DNA of 64,000 bases from Bostrychus sinensis (Eukaryota > Chordata > Actinopteri > Gobiiformes > Eleotridae): contig CM036251.1 of the NCBI GenBank assembly GCA_020698575.1, positions 8,472,788-8,536,787 of the forward strand, read 5' to 3'. Under the pieces are notes generated by a model. That model saw nothing but the letters and a program-made list of their open reading frames with translations, was not told the DNA's origin and ran no database searches. The position numbers and the translations under genes were made by a program. Positions 11,041 through 23,060 of this stretch are shown piece by piece (position 1 is the first letter of the stretch; every line of letters begins with the position of its first letter).

Positions 11041-12149
11041 TAGGGCTGCTCGATTATGGAAGAATTCATAATCACAATGACTTGGGTCACAATTAAAATC
11101 AAATGATTATTAATGTACAATGTTTTGGACAAAGACAAGTGCGCATGTAGCTTAGACAGCACTGTAAAGTCCATCTTTCACCACACAAGGACATGGATTC
11201 ACTTTTAACTTTCACTTTTACCCCTAAACAGCAGGGCAGTGTTAGCTCCAGAAGCATTTGAGTAAATAAACACACTCTCACCAAGTAGCATTGCAGGTTA
11301 TGGGAAGGCAGAGAGAGTGTCATTCAGAGTCCAATTTAATTATTTGTTTTTACTCAATTACTGTATTTTCCGCACTATAAGGCGCACCTAAAAGCCTTTA
11401 ATTTTCTCAAAAACCGACAGTGCGCCTTATAATCCGATGCGCCTTATATATGGATCAGTGTTGGTTAATTATGGCTACCGTATTCAGGGGGCGTCGCCGA
11501 AGTGACAGCGGTAAAAACGGTAAAGGGGAATTCCAGTCCCAGCTGTTCATGTGTGCCATAGGCGTGTTTATGGATCCTGCCGCAAAAGAACAAGGAGGCG
11601 CGGCCTTTGCTCCATCTCAGTAGAAGAGTTGCGACATTGAGGGGACAGAAAACTGAGCGCTCGAACGCTGTTCATGTAGCTTTGAACTGTGACAAATGGA
11701 GGTGGAAATACATTGTTTTCAACGAGGGCGGCACAAATAAGAGCTACCGGTACGTACGGTACAGTATTGTGAATGCACTAACTTGTTTTGGGAGTGAACG
11801 GAGTTGTAAGAACGCTGGTTTGTATTCTATTAATAAAGTTTGACTGACTGACTAATCTGACTGTTTTATTGACATTCCCTTTAGCGCAGCTCCATCTAGT
11901 GGATGCATAACGCAACCCCAGCCACTACAGTTTTTCTAGCTTTTTACAGTTTTTACAGCTTTTATTCTATGCGCCTTATAATGCGGTGCGCCCTATATAT
12001 GAAAACAGTTTTAAAATAGGCCATTCATTGAAGGTGCGCCTTATAATCCGATGCGCCTTATAGTGCAGAAAATACAGTATATAGATTTTGCAATCGTTGG
12101 AAGCCAAAATAGCAGTCATGATTAAAATCTGATTAACTACACAGCCCTA
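11041..12149. mobile_element. hAT-like MITE, middle layer of the nest
   Basis: The ends are TAGGGCTGCTCGATTATG and TACACAGCCCTA. There is a perfect 8-bp target duplication, acacaacc at 11033-11040 and 12150-12157. Related to the element at 4514-5325. It is split by the element at 11361-12077. Confidence 0.85.
11361..12077. mobile_element. TA-flanked MITE, inner layer of the nest
   Basis: The ends CTGTATTTTCCGCACTATAA and TTATAGTGCAGAAAATACAG are inverted repeats flanked by TA on both sides (11359-11360 and 12078-12079), as in Tc1/mariner-type insertions. Subterminal words gcgccttata recur several times on both sides. Two short open frames (11420-11623 and 11607-11843) show no recognised transposase motif. 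Confidence 0.8.
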
Positions 12150-13345
12150 ACACAACCCAATATACAACAACCCAATAAGGCTTGGGATTGGCATGGTATA
12201 TCTGAAATGTTTTGGCCTCACCAACCACTGAGGTCCATTGTCCAGGGGTCACAAACATATTACCTGTAGCAATTTGGGCCAACTGACAGTGAAGCTTGTG
12301 GGCCACTGTTATGGCCATGCCACACAAAGGTGGTAAAAACCTTTAATACAGCCATTTTGTTTTACATTTATTTACAAACACATATTCAATTAATTTATTT
12401 TAATATTTGTCATAGCACATTTGTATCTTTTGGTTTTTGTTAATGATATGTTTTCACTGATCCTTGTTTCTGTTTCTTTGAAAGTGCTGAGATGTGGCTG
12501 AGGGTGGGCCTAGAGCCAGTCTGAGGCGGCCTGAATGTGGACCAAACCATGTCAGAGGGGGACTTTGGTTTAACAAGCTTTGTTTGTTCTGTAGTTTGTC
12601 TCAGGTTTATGTGTTTGATCATTATTTGTTGGTATGGCCCAAGTACTATTTAAGATGCCCTCATGTCCTATTTGTTTAGGTCAGTTTTGCTGTGTTAGTT
12701 AGTTTCATTTTTATATTCTGTTCTTTATAATGTTATATTACTTTAACCTCTTTTAGGTCTATATATTGTTGGCCAATAAAGCCTAATTTTGGGGATTTAT
12801 GACCTTTGTACGGTTGCTTTACTGCTTGGTCCCTAACAGCCACATTTGGCCCCCGGGCCATAGTTTGGACACCCCTGCCTAGTGACACAGCCAACACTTA
12901 AAGACACTGACAGACAACTATTTACTTTCACACTGATTCACTAAAAGCAATTTAGATTTACTAATTCTCCTAACACACGCAAGCCTTTGGACTGGACCCA
13001 CAGTAACACAGGGCGCACTCAGAGAGACCGAACCCACAACCATCTTTCTGAGAGGCAGGAGGGCAAACCACTCTGCCAGGGTGATTTATTACCAACAGAT
13101 AAACCCAAGAGCATTTCACAAAATATATTTATTCACACATCTATTATAACAAGGATAAGTTTCACCCACACAAACATGCACTCAGACAGTGGCCTGGGTT
13201 CGGCTCAGGCCCTGTCTGTCTGGTTATTCCTATCAAATAAAAAAGCAAAAGCCCAAAAACAGATTTGTTTGCTTAGATACTAATATAACTAACATGTTGG
13301 TAGGTAGGAAGGTAGCAGTTTATTGTCCTTGTACGCACATTACAC

Positions 13346-13989
13346 ACAGGCCAGATTTATCAAAGGTTTGTGTGCACGCTAACTGAATAAGATGCGCTAA
13401 AACTGGAGCAAACCCAGACGCAGTTGAGATTTGCGTGTCTTACAGGAGCAGAGCGAACGCAATGCAGATTTTGCTCCTGTGACCTAATGAATCTGTAAAC
13501 TGAGGCGTTCTTCCCAGAGTGCGCAAAATGGAAGGCGGAGAAAATGCAAATTCATTCATTTACTGCCCGCAATATTATTTATCAAGGCTCACCATGACTT
13601 TGCGTGCGAAAATAGCGTATAAATTTAGCACGTTGGAGAAGGACGTGCTAATCTTTTGCATAGATATGGCTGCTGTGATTCGTGTGAGACGAAGGAGAAG
13701 AAATGAATAAATACGTAGGGTTAGAGTGTTTGCCACGCATGCAGATCTGTTTGCCATGACTTCTTAGTTAAATTTTTGCTTCCGTTTGTGTTCCACTTCC
13801 GCACCTTCCATGACGCAAAACAATACACACAGTGATGCCGTTTAAATAGCTCCGCCCCATCTGTTTGCACCTGTCACCGGCCACGCAATTTGTCTTAGTA
13901 ATTCACGTGCAACACGCACATTAATAGCGGCCGCATATTTTCTCACTGCACTCGCAGTTTAGCACCCGTCTTAGTAAATATGGCCCACA
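13346..13989. mobile_element. MITE (ggccagatttatcaaag ends)
   Basis: The left end aGGCCAGATTTATCAAAG and the right end CTTAGTAAATATGGCCCAC are imperfect inverted repeats. The interior is CpG- and GC-richer than its surroundings, with repeated gcgtgc- and cgcaaa-type words, typical of a fish MITE group. The short open frames inside do not agree between strands. Confidence 0.65.
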
Positions 13990-15231
13990 GTGTATTCAAC
14001 ATCCAACATAAAATCAAGTAGAAAAACAGGCTTTAACCACTTACTAAGAGGTTCTAGAAGTTCAAAGATCATCTTCTACACATTTTATACAATAACAAAA
14101 CTTTAGCTTGATAGAGAACACATTTTTAATTATCAAAAACTCTAAAATTGTGAATATAAAATAGATTTTGTGCTATAGAGATAAAAAGTGTATTATTTAA
14201 GAATTTAGACTTACAAATGTAACTTCTGTGGACTTCTCTGGTTTATTGGTCAATGAAAACAAGGAGTGTGCCTTATGTGACAGTTTGACCCTTACTGTAT
14301 AAACCTAATGTTGCGGATATTGTCTTAAATTATCTTTTTCACTCAACAATTCAGCGAGTGTCCGGACAGCCTTCGAGGAGCTGTGGATGAGACAGCAGTC
14401 TGAAAATAGAAAGAGTCCCATTCCCTAAACAGAAGAACTACGTCATAAAATCTGAAAAGGGAAACACGAAATCCAATAAACCCTGGATATTTGATAGGAC
14501 CCGAAGATCTGGCATCGTTCCATGATCCACTAACGGTTCGATAACTCCAGGAAAGCCACAGCACTCAAAGCCATTTCCAGCTCGCAGTCAGAAATCTCTG
14601 TCTGCAAGAGCCAAGCGATCATTACTGAGCTGTGCCTTTTTCCCTCCGGGTAATGCTTTAACCCAGAAAGATAAACCGGGGTGGTCCTGTTATATCCAGA
14701 CTCAAGTGACTTTTAAAGCGAAGGGGAAATTAAATGTGAACCTCTCCTCGGTTAAAACAAACGGATGACTGATGAGATTTTTTTTTTGAGAGGAGGCTTT
14801 ATGAGAGACTGAAGGGCGGCTGGAGAGGTGAGGTCGTTAGCAGAGGTGAGAAAGACAGAGAAATGCATCAGCGTGGCGTTAGTGAGCAGGGACAGGATTA
14901 GACCTTCCACTTTTGACATGGGACATACAGTTATAGGACAAGTGCATCATTATGGAGGATATGTGTGTAAGGAACAGCAGCAAACAGTTCTAAAAATAAA
15001 CTGTAAACTTTGTACCCTTATTCATTTTGTAGAGCTTATTCTTGTTGGATGTTGTGGGCCTATCCTAGCTACTTTGGGCGCAAGGCGAGTACAACCTGGA
15101 CAAAGAACTTGTATTTACTCACATTCATTGACCGTCTTCGCCAGTCACATGACAAAAACGCTCCCCGGCACCATACTGACGGTAAAGTGAACGTAAACAA
15201 ATGTCAAACTCAGATGTAAAGCGGTACTGAA
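13990..15231. other. Non-coding stretch
   Basis: I see no gene. The open frames at 14343-14564 (minus) and 14828-15190 (plus) have no recognised domain and no splice partners. Confidence 0.4.
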
Positions 15232-15762
15232 TAGGGCTGCACGATATGGAGAAAACATGCGATATTCAATAACTATGTTGAAAATTGCGATAACGATATT
15301 ATTGCGATATTTGAAAACAGAGCCTACTTTTTGAACATAGTAAGTTAAATTCACTACATTTCACAAAAATGTAAGTTCCTGTATTTACAAGTCAAAACAG
15401 CGACAAAATCAAAACTTAACACAGACTAAACCAGGAATAAAACAAGGTTAAGCTGTGACTAAATTCATTAAATTACCACTAAAACTAAACTTTTTTATTT
15501 AGTCACAACACATGTTCTAAGGCTCTGGTGGAAAATGATTCTTCAGTGTAAATCTCTGTCAGATGGAAGACCACAGCGTTATTGTGATATATTTAGATTC
15601 TTACGATATGGATATATTGTGCAGCCCTAGAAGGACGTACATGCATTTTTGGAGATGAGTTTGTTGATTGAGTTTTGTTTTCTATGGGCAGAACAATCAC
15701 AGACGATGTAGGCAATCAGAGAAATGAAGGGCGGGACGTAAACGCTATATTGTGCAGCCCTA
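15232..15762 (+). mobile_element. Family A MITE copy 3, extended with captured flank
   Basis: A family A body starts TAGGGCTGCACGATATGG at 15232 and reaches a first terminal repeat TATTGTGCAGCCCTA ending at 15629. It is followed by 121 bases nearly identical to the sequence downstream of copy 2 (8303 on), and then a second terminal repeat, TATATTGTGCAGCCCTA, ending at 15762. Flanks gtactgaa and ttattgaa match at 6 of 8 positions when the outer end is used, while the inner end gives no match. Confidence 0.7.
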
Positions 15763-17502
15763 TTATTGAATATGTTCTTCATTCTCTACATCTACAGCAT
15801 AATGCATGCACGGTTGTCTCCTCTCCGATCCTGTTGCAAATAAACCATTCACAATCACTCTGTAGGCCACTGGTACTAATACAAATAATTACTGTATGTG
15901 GTTCATCAGCTGTTAACACTTTCATAATAAGTCATTTACACAGTTCACGCTGTATTCTGGGGCCATTACTAGGTAATATATATCAATAGTCTGAGTCTAA
16001 AGTTGCTTAAGGAAATCACTGTGGTTTAGTACGAACTAATGGCTTCCATCTTAAGGCAATAACAGCTGCATTAATCCAGAGTGTTTTGATTGTCTGAATT
16101 AAAGTTATTAATATAACGTCTATATTTTTTTGATGAATCTATAAATAGAATAATAATAGCTGAAGAATACAGAGTCAGTGTCCAAACCGTTCAGTACACA
16201 GTGCTGCAGGAAAACAGCCCATGTGACATCACCTGGCATTAACCGATGGACAATTCAGCGCTGGTTTTCACGATTAGCCTTTCCTCTACACAATACCAAC
16301 GATTTTGTCACAACTGCAATCTTCTGAAAGCGTTGTTTTGATATTTTTTGCAGTAAGAGACGCTCTGCCCTTGTGTAGTATGTGAATTTAAAGTCCTCAG
16401 TGAAAAATGATGTAACCGCCTCGTCCTATTATGCCCTGAAAGTGGTGATTTTATGCTGCTTACAATCATATTTTTATAATTCCCTGTGAGTAATACATGT
16501 ATAAGTCCTTACTGGTGCTTTACAATTTATCAGCATTGCCGAGAAACACCACATTTCAAAAGTTATATCACGTCCACTACAAACTGGCCATCGTCCTGGG
16601 TATACCTCGCTTAAAGCCAATAGTTGCTGCTGCCATACAGTTCAGCCAACATTAAGTACATTTTTTAAAACAGGGTTTCTGCATGGCTCAACAAGTTAAA
16701 TTTAAGACTTTTTCCGACCTTTTTAAGCCCAATGTTGAAGGAAATTAAGACTGATTTAATAAGCCTGCAGTACAGTGGCCCTGAGGTGCAACAACAAAAA
16801 TAAAAGCAGATGTAGATTTTTAACAATCTTGCCTTAAAAATAAACCTATCCCTAAAATAAAAAAAATATTTAAAACATTTTTAATAAATGTCTATATTAA
16901 AAAAGGAGCATCATCAAAATTGTTTTTGTCCACTAGAAAAATAAAAGCTGAGGAAAATTTTTAAATGTGTTGCCTAAAAAAATAAACTCACCTCTAAAAA
17001 TTAACAAGTCAGTTAAAATGAAGCCATATGTCAATATTTAAAAAGCTTGTTTAAAAAAAAAAAAATAAACTTTTCTAAAAATAAAAATATCTCCTCAAAA
17101 AAAAAAAGCATGCCACAAAATTTAAAAAAGTATTGTTCTATTAAAAAAATAAGACCTTCCACTATTTAAATAATCTAAAAATAAAAACACACAGCTTAAT
17201 TAATAAGCTATGGCATTTGGGTACGTATTACTATTGTGCACGAGCCAAAATGAGCTGAATTTAACAGGTTAAACACTAAAAACAAGTATTTTATGCTTAA
17301 ATCAAGATTTTTAACATTCCAAAAGGTCCTACGTATTTTTTCTTATTTTAAGAAAACTTAATAAGTGCAATTTTCTTACTGCACTGACATTTTTACACAA
17401 TAATAAGTTTATTTTTTCTTATTTTTGCAGAGGCCTTTTTTGCAGTGTACAGCAGAGACATTCCTCTTCTCATGCCCCCGCATTTCTTCACACATGACTT
17501 AC
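15763..17502. other. Non-coding, A-rich stretch within tmem117 intron 1
   Basis: No exon was found. From about 16780 to 17200 the sequence is rich in aaaaataaa-type runs. A segment near 16675-16760 (gggtttctgcatggctc, taagactttttccgacc) resembles one near 49325-49365 in inverse orientation and may be a dispersed repeat. Confidence 0.45.
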
Positions 17503-17782
17503 CAAAGAGCTTTCGGTGAAATATAAACTTCCCGGCGAACAGCCCGATGATGATGGCCGCGGTCCAGCAGACAACTTTGAGTATGTTCCACCCCACGCCG
17601 GGATACTTGTTGAAGAGGAAGGAGAAGCAGTTGCCCACCACGATCATGTGCGCCTCGGTCTGACTGTGGGACAGCGGGTCCTCGGCGAAGATCAGGAAGT
17701 TGAAGAAGGTGACGAGGTAGGCCACGAGGAGCCGCGACCACGGGTGCTGGAAGTAGTAGCGAAAACAGGCATCTATTTCCAT
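17503..17782 (-). CDS. tmem117: TMEM117 (transmembrane protein 117), first coding exon
   Basis: This exon encodes the first 93 residues of a multipass membrane protein and ends inside a codon at a good donor (CTCTTTG followed by gtaagt). It begins MEIDACFRYYFQHPWSRLL. It also carries FLIFAEDPLSHSQTEA, VVGNCFSF, and GLFAGKFIFHRKLFG, which match vertebrate TMEM117 very closely as I know it. Two hydrophobic segments, residues about 17-33 and 70-88, fit the first membrane spans. Upstream of the ATG a pyrimidine-rich acceptor (ctctctctgacccgtgcag) suggests the coding exon starts at 17818 with 5' UTR, and that an upstream non-coding exon lies further right. The remaining exons are not in the window, so intron 1 is longer than 17.5 kb (the human gene is also very long). 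Its biochemical role is poorly known; the family has been linked to endoplasmic reticulum stress responses. It is divergent from twf1, the same pairing as in human. Confidence 0.93.
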
Positions 17783-18172
17783 CCTGCAGGACGCCCCTCC
17801 GCCTCAGCCACGCTACACCTGCACGGGTCAGAGAGAGGGGAACAGATAAGTCACAAAATAAGGAGCGCAGAAGATATGGATGGATGAATGGAAGATAACT
17901 TTATACAGCTCTGGAAAAATAAGAGATCATTGTTATTGTTCTCTTGGGCTCTCTCTGAGTCTGAGTCCAGGCCAGTGTCTGCTAAATCCCTTCGCACACC
18001 TCACTCTGCTTTATGAGCTCACAGACCATCAACTAAAGCTGAGAGAGCGGTATAAAGTTACCCAACAGCAATATGAAAAACTGGTGCGGAGGGAGACGCA
18101 GGAAAGCTATGGTTACAAATCCAGGTTATTCCAGTAAATACTAATTTCAGAATGTTCTTTAGTCAAAACATT

Positions 18173-18210
18173 ATTAGATAGACTTTATTGATCCACAAGG
18201 GAAACTGCTT
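18173..18210. repeat. Retroelement tail scrap
   Basis: tagactttattgatccacaa followed by gggaaactg is a phrase found at the end of many fish retroelements. A related phrase (gatagataagtttattgtca) occurs at about 57805. Confidence 0.4.
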
Positions 18211-18317
18211 GGTCACAGTAGCTCAATTTTTCAAAAACACAAGTAAAATGTAGTATAGGTATAGAATGGTTACAGCAATAAATAAAAAAAAAACTTTGAA
18301 TAAAATACAATAGAATA

Positions 18318-18752
18318 TAGGGCTGCACGATATGGAGAAAACGATATTCGATATTCGATATTCGATATTATTGTGATATTTGAAAATAGAGCCTACTTTT
18401 CTAAACATAGTAAGTTAAATTCATTACATTTCACAAAAATGTAAGTTCCTGTATTTACAAGTCAAAACAGCGACAAAATCTAAACTTAACACAGACTAAA
18501 CCAGGAATAAAACAAGGCTAAGCTGTGACTAAATTCAATTAAATTACCACTAAAACTGGACTTTTTAAACATTCTTCTTTAGTCACAACACATGTTCTTT
18601 TAAGGCTCTGGTGGAAAATGATTCTTCAGTGTAAATCTCTGTCAGATGGAAGACCACAGCGTTATTGCGATATATTTAGATTTTTACGATACGGATATTG
18701 CGTTTGCTGATATTGCGATAATGATAATTTTGCCATATATTGTGCAGCCCTA
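18318..18752 (+). mobile_element. Family A hAT-like MITE, copy 4
   Basis: The ends are TAGGGCTGCACGATATGG and ATATTGTGCAGCCCTA. The flanking octamers atagaata and ataaaaga agree at 6 of 8 positions. The interior closely matches copy 1. Confidence 0.8.
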
Positions 18753-20616
18753 ATAAAAGAGATTAAATTTTTACAAGATTTGCGTATTTACAAATCTACA
18801 GAAAGGTTAAAGGTTAGAGGTTACCTTGGCATTTTACTGCATCTTTTTTGTGTACTATTTATTATGTTTTTTCTTGATTTAGTTAATTTGATTTCAGCCT
18901 ACACCTACGTATGTATTTATTGCTATTTTGACTTTATTTTTATGTACAGCATCTTAGTCAACTGAGGTTGTTTAAATGTATTTTAAATTACCAGGAAAGT
19001 CCCACTGAGATCTCGTTTACAGGGGAGTCCTGGCCCCATGGGGGACACATTATACATGTTTTCTTGTTTGTTTTTTTGGTGGTAGGAAAACCAAAACACC
19101 CAGAGGAAACCTGCACAGACACAAACTCCCCAACACAATCTGGGTGACTCTAAAGTGGCCCTCGTGAATGAAGGTGAGAGTGACCCGTGACCCCTAACGT
19201 GAAAAATAAAGTACTAAAACAAGAGTCAAAGAGACAGCGCAGGAAAAGACAGGAGAGAGGCCTTTAGTGAGATTACAGTGGGATTAGAATGGACGCAGCT
19301 CTCAGACCGGGATTAGAAGAGGGACGTTCACACAGGATTTGTAGATTTGGGATTAAGCTCAGTTCTGAAATGTCACATAGTTCAAATAAAGTGTGGTACA
19401 ACAGGACACACAGCAGTCCTAATCCTGTTACCATCCACTTCATGGTATAAGGCCAAGATATCACAGGAAATAATACTGACTGATAGAGGTAGAAGGTATA
19501 GATTATTTTTGCTCAACTACAACGATACAAGAAATGTGCAAAAGTCAAAGTGTGCAAGTTTATAAAAATAACATCACAATATCTGTGTAAGAGGAGATAA
19601 AAATCACCTCAAAGAGAAGAAGAAATGCATGAATATTACTGCATAAGTATGAAGTTTATTTTATACAATTTATAGTATTAGTTACAAGGTATGGTATAAG
19701 GATATGATAAAAAATATTAATTGATTAGATGGGGGAAAGAGGAAGTACAGATTATTTTGATCAGCTTTAACTACAGCTATACAAGAAGTGTGCAAAGGTT
19801 GAAACAATGCAAGATAATCATGGAGCAGGAGATTAAAAAAACTCTTTAAATTTTTGCATGAGAGGTATTCTTTTTTGTAATTTAACTTTTATTTAACTGG
19901 AAAAAGCCCATTAAGATTAAAAACCTCTTTTTCAAGGGAGTGCTGGCCAAGATAGGCACCAGCAAGAACAAAACACAGTTACACAATTACACTGGCAAAG
20001 GCAAAATAACAGGAAGAGACAAACAGATTATGAAAAACAAGTGCATGTTGTGGAGTTCTCTCTATTTAGTTTTAATGACATTCAAAGAAATCAACTCAGT
20101 TAAGTTTCAGTTCTGCAATGTATCATGCACAAGGAGCAGAGAAAAGCCTTTTACCCAGTTCAGATGGTGACAGGGAACAGAAAACAACAAATGATCGTTG
20201 ACAAAATCAATAACCAGTATAATTATTACTTGACTAAAAGTGTTAAGTGTATGCTTAAATACAAAATACATTTTAAAGTTTTGTTTGTTTGTTTCACAGT
20301 TACTATTACAAGTGTCCCCAAACTGTGTGAAACCTGCTACTTTCTGACGGCAGCGTGAGCATTGTATTCAGGTAAATGATTCGTGTAAAAGTATCTGGTT
20401 ACTTTCCTGCTCTGGCAGCAGCATTATGTCAGGATTTGTAAATGTATTTATAACTTCTGCCAATGCATGCTTATTACTTTTACTGGCGCATATGGAAGAA
20501 AATCTGTTACTATTACCCAAACTGACATTGCCAAATATATACACGTTAATTTAATGTTTCTATATTTATTATGGTGGCATCACAGCAGTGGTTTGGAATA
20601 CACTGTTAGACTTGCA
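18753..20616. other. Non-coding stretch with SINE scrap
   Basis: No gene. At about 19068-19200, cacccagaggaaacctgcac and gtgaatgaaggtgagagtga resemble parts of the SINE at 45755-46150. The remaining open frames are short and unsupported. Confidence 0.4.
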
Positions 20617-20652
20617 ACTAGCTGGAAACTTACTGTACTGAGTTTTTTCTAA

Positions 20653-20966
20653 ACTAAGACAAAACCAGGACTAAACTAGGACTAAACTGTGAGTAAACCA
20701 GGACTTAACCAGGACAAAATTAGGACTGAACCAGGTCTATACTAGGAAAAAAACAGGACCAAACTAGGACTAGACCAGGACTAATCCAGGGCTAGACTGG
20801 AACTAAACCAGGATTAAACAAGGACTACACTAGAAGTTAACCAGGACTAAACTAGGACTGAACCAAGACTAAACCAGGTCTAAACAAAGCAGTAACAAAA
20901 AACAAAAACAACTAAATTATTAAATAAGGACAGATCAGGGACGTTACCAAGGACTAAACCAGGACT
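20653..20966 (+). repeat. Minisatellite block 3a, flanked by a direct repeat
   Basis: Array of aggactaaacc and aggactagacc variants. The sequence before it, ctggaaacttactgtactga (about 20621), recurs after it as ctggaaacttactgtattga (about 20973). The array thus lies between copies of a direct repeat of about 27 bases. Confidence 0.75.
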
Positions 20967-21280
20967 AAACTAACTGGAAACTTACTGTATTGAGTAATTA
21001 ATTAATTTTTACAGTAGTGTTGACAACTTTTCCCACCTCTGTTGATGCACCATTTTTACTGACAAGTTGTAACCATGCTCTATTAATAAATCTAAGCTGT
21101 GATTATAATTTTAATGAAAAAAACAAAACAAAAACTTTTCTATGTTGCCAGGAGCCGACATATTTTGAGTGCCATGGCCTACCTGAAAAGACCCACTCAG
21201 CTAAAAACTGCAGCCTTTTAACACAGGGCTTATCCTCTGAGCCAGTCTGCTCCGCACTCGCTTCCCAAAAAAAAAAGTGA

Positions 21281-21509
21281 CAGAATTACACCGACGCTGC
21301 GCCGGGAGGACACCTGCCAGGCAGCGCTTGAGTAACTCCCCGACAAGCGTCCAAACTGTGTCCGCGATATTTTTAAACTCAACGTTCAAGTAGTTCAAGC
21401 ATGAATCAGCCGCGCACACTGCCTCTCTGTCGTCTGCCCCGTAGATCTGCCACAGTTCAGTTTGACACAGTTCTTTAAAATACCCCACACTGGGACCGGG
21501 AAGAGACAC
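21281..21509 (-). other. Exon-like orphan reading frame
   Basis: On the minus strand an open frame reads VGYFKELCQTELWQIYGADD, then REAVCAADSCLNYLNVEFKN, then IADTVWTLVGELLKRCLA. It is GC-richer than its neighbours and has a codon look like a real exon. A possible acceptor (ctcttcccggtcccag) ends at 21490 and a possible donor (GGCAG followed by gtgtcc) lies at 21313. This would give an exon 21314-21489 of 176 bases. I do not recognise the protein. It sits between minisatellite blocks 3a and 3b. It could be an exon of an unannotated gene, a relic of a duplicated gene, or chance. Confidence 0.3.
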
Positions 21510-21689
21510 AATGAGTTCAAAAATAGCAAAAGTGGAACACCAATAACACTGGCTTCATGTTGAACACCTATAGCAGGCCTAATCCAGGTATGATGCACTT
21601 TAAGGTACAGTATAAGGCAGTATTACACTAAATATCACCTTAGAAAACACTGGGCTTTACAAGTTACAGCTTTAATGGACTACAATGAG

Positions 21690-23060
21690 TCCAAACAGGA
21701 CAAAAGCTATTAAATAAGGACAGAACAGGGACGTTACCAAGGACCAAACCAGGACTTAACCAGGACAAAACTAGAACTGAACCAAGACTAAACCAGGTCT
21801 ATACTAGAAAAAAAACAGGACTAAACTAGGACTAGACCAGGACTAATCCAGGGCTGGACTGGGACTAAACCAGGCCTAAACAAAGGCGTAACAGAGGAAA
21901 AGCTATTATTAAATAAAGACAGAACAGGGAGGTTGCCGAGGACTAAACCAGAACTAAACCAGGACTTAAGGAGGATTAAAAACAGGAAGAGAGTAGGACA
22001 AAACAAGGTCTTAAGTAGGACTAAACTAGGACTAAACTAGGACTAAACTGGGACTAAACTGGGACTTAACCAGAACTAAACCAGGTCTAAACATAGCAGT
22101 AATAAAAAAAATCTACTATTAAATAAGGACAGAACAGGGACGTTACCAAGGACCAAACCAGGACTTAACCAGGACTAAACCGGGACTTAAGGAGGATTAA
22201 AAACAGGAAGAGACTAAGACAAAACAAGGTCTTAACTAGAACAAAACCAGGACTAAACTGTGACTAAACCGGGACTTAACCAGGACAAAACTAGGACTGA
22301 ACCAGGACTAAAACCAGGTCTATACTAGAAAAAAAAACAGGACTAAACTAGGACTAGACCAGGACTAATCCAGGGCTAGACTGGGACTAAACCAGGCCTA
22401 AACAAAGGCGTAACAGAGGAAAAGCTATTATTAAATAAGGTCAGAACAGGGAGGTTGCCGAGGACTAAACCAGAACTAAACCAGAACTTAAGAAGGATTA
22501 AAAACAGGAAGAAACTAAGACAAAACCAGGACTAAACTAGGACTAAACTTTGAGTAAACCAGGACTTAACCAGGACAAAATTAGGATTGAACCAGGTCTG
22601 TACTAGGAAAAAAACAGGACCAAACTAGGACTAGACCAGGACTAATCCAGGGCTAGACTGGGACTAAACCAGGATTAAACAAGGACTACACTAGAATTTA
22701 ACCAGGACTAAACTAGGACTGAACCAAGACTAAACCAGGTCTAAACAAAGCAGTAACAAAAAAACAAAAAAATTATTAAATAAGGACAGAACAGGGACGT
22801 TACCAAGGACTAAACCAGGACTAAACTAGGACTTAACCAGAACTTGAGAGGGATTAATAACAGGAAGAAACTAAGACAAAACAAGGTCTTAACTAGGACA
22901 AAACCAGAACTAAACCAGGAAAAAAACAGGACCAAACTAGGACTAGACCAGGACCAATCCAGGGCTAGACTGGAACTAAACCAGAATTAAACAAGGACTA
23001 CTCTAGAATTTAACCAGGACTAAACCAGGACTAAGCAATGGTCTAAACTTCTAATTTAAA
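21690..23060 (+). repeat. Minisatellite block 3b
   Basis: About 1.4 kb of aggactaaaccaggacttaa variants. A longer phrase, aggacagaacagggacgtta (and aggacagaacagggaggttg), preceded by attaaataa, recurs about 21718, 21916, 22128, 22440 and 22785, and also at 20928 in block 3a. This shows an irregular higher-order structure of roughly 200-345 bases. Confidence 0.8.

Larger units (their letters stand above)
10907..12877. mobile_element. hAT-like element, outer layer of a triple nest
   Basis: The left end tagcGGTGTCCAAACTTTTT and the right end GTTTGGACACCCCTG are inverted repeats, with gggccaca-type words inside both. The target duplication is not clear. The left part is separated from the right part by the complete element at 11041-12149. 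No transposase domain was recognised in the remaining interior (12150-12840). Confidence 0.65.

Noticed and set aside
17499..17887. Frames of 80 (minus) and 123 (plus) codons over the tmem117 exon
   Set aside because: Shadows of the tmem117 coding frame, which has strong family similarity.
21690..23060. A CRISPR-like array
   Set aside because: Units are contiguous degenerate tandem repeats without unique spacers, in a vertebrate-type genome.
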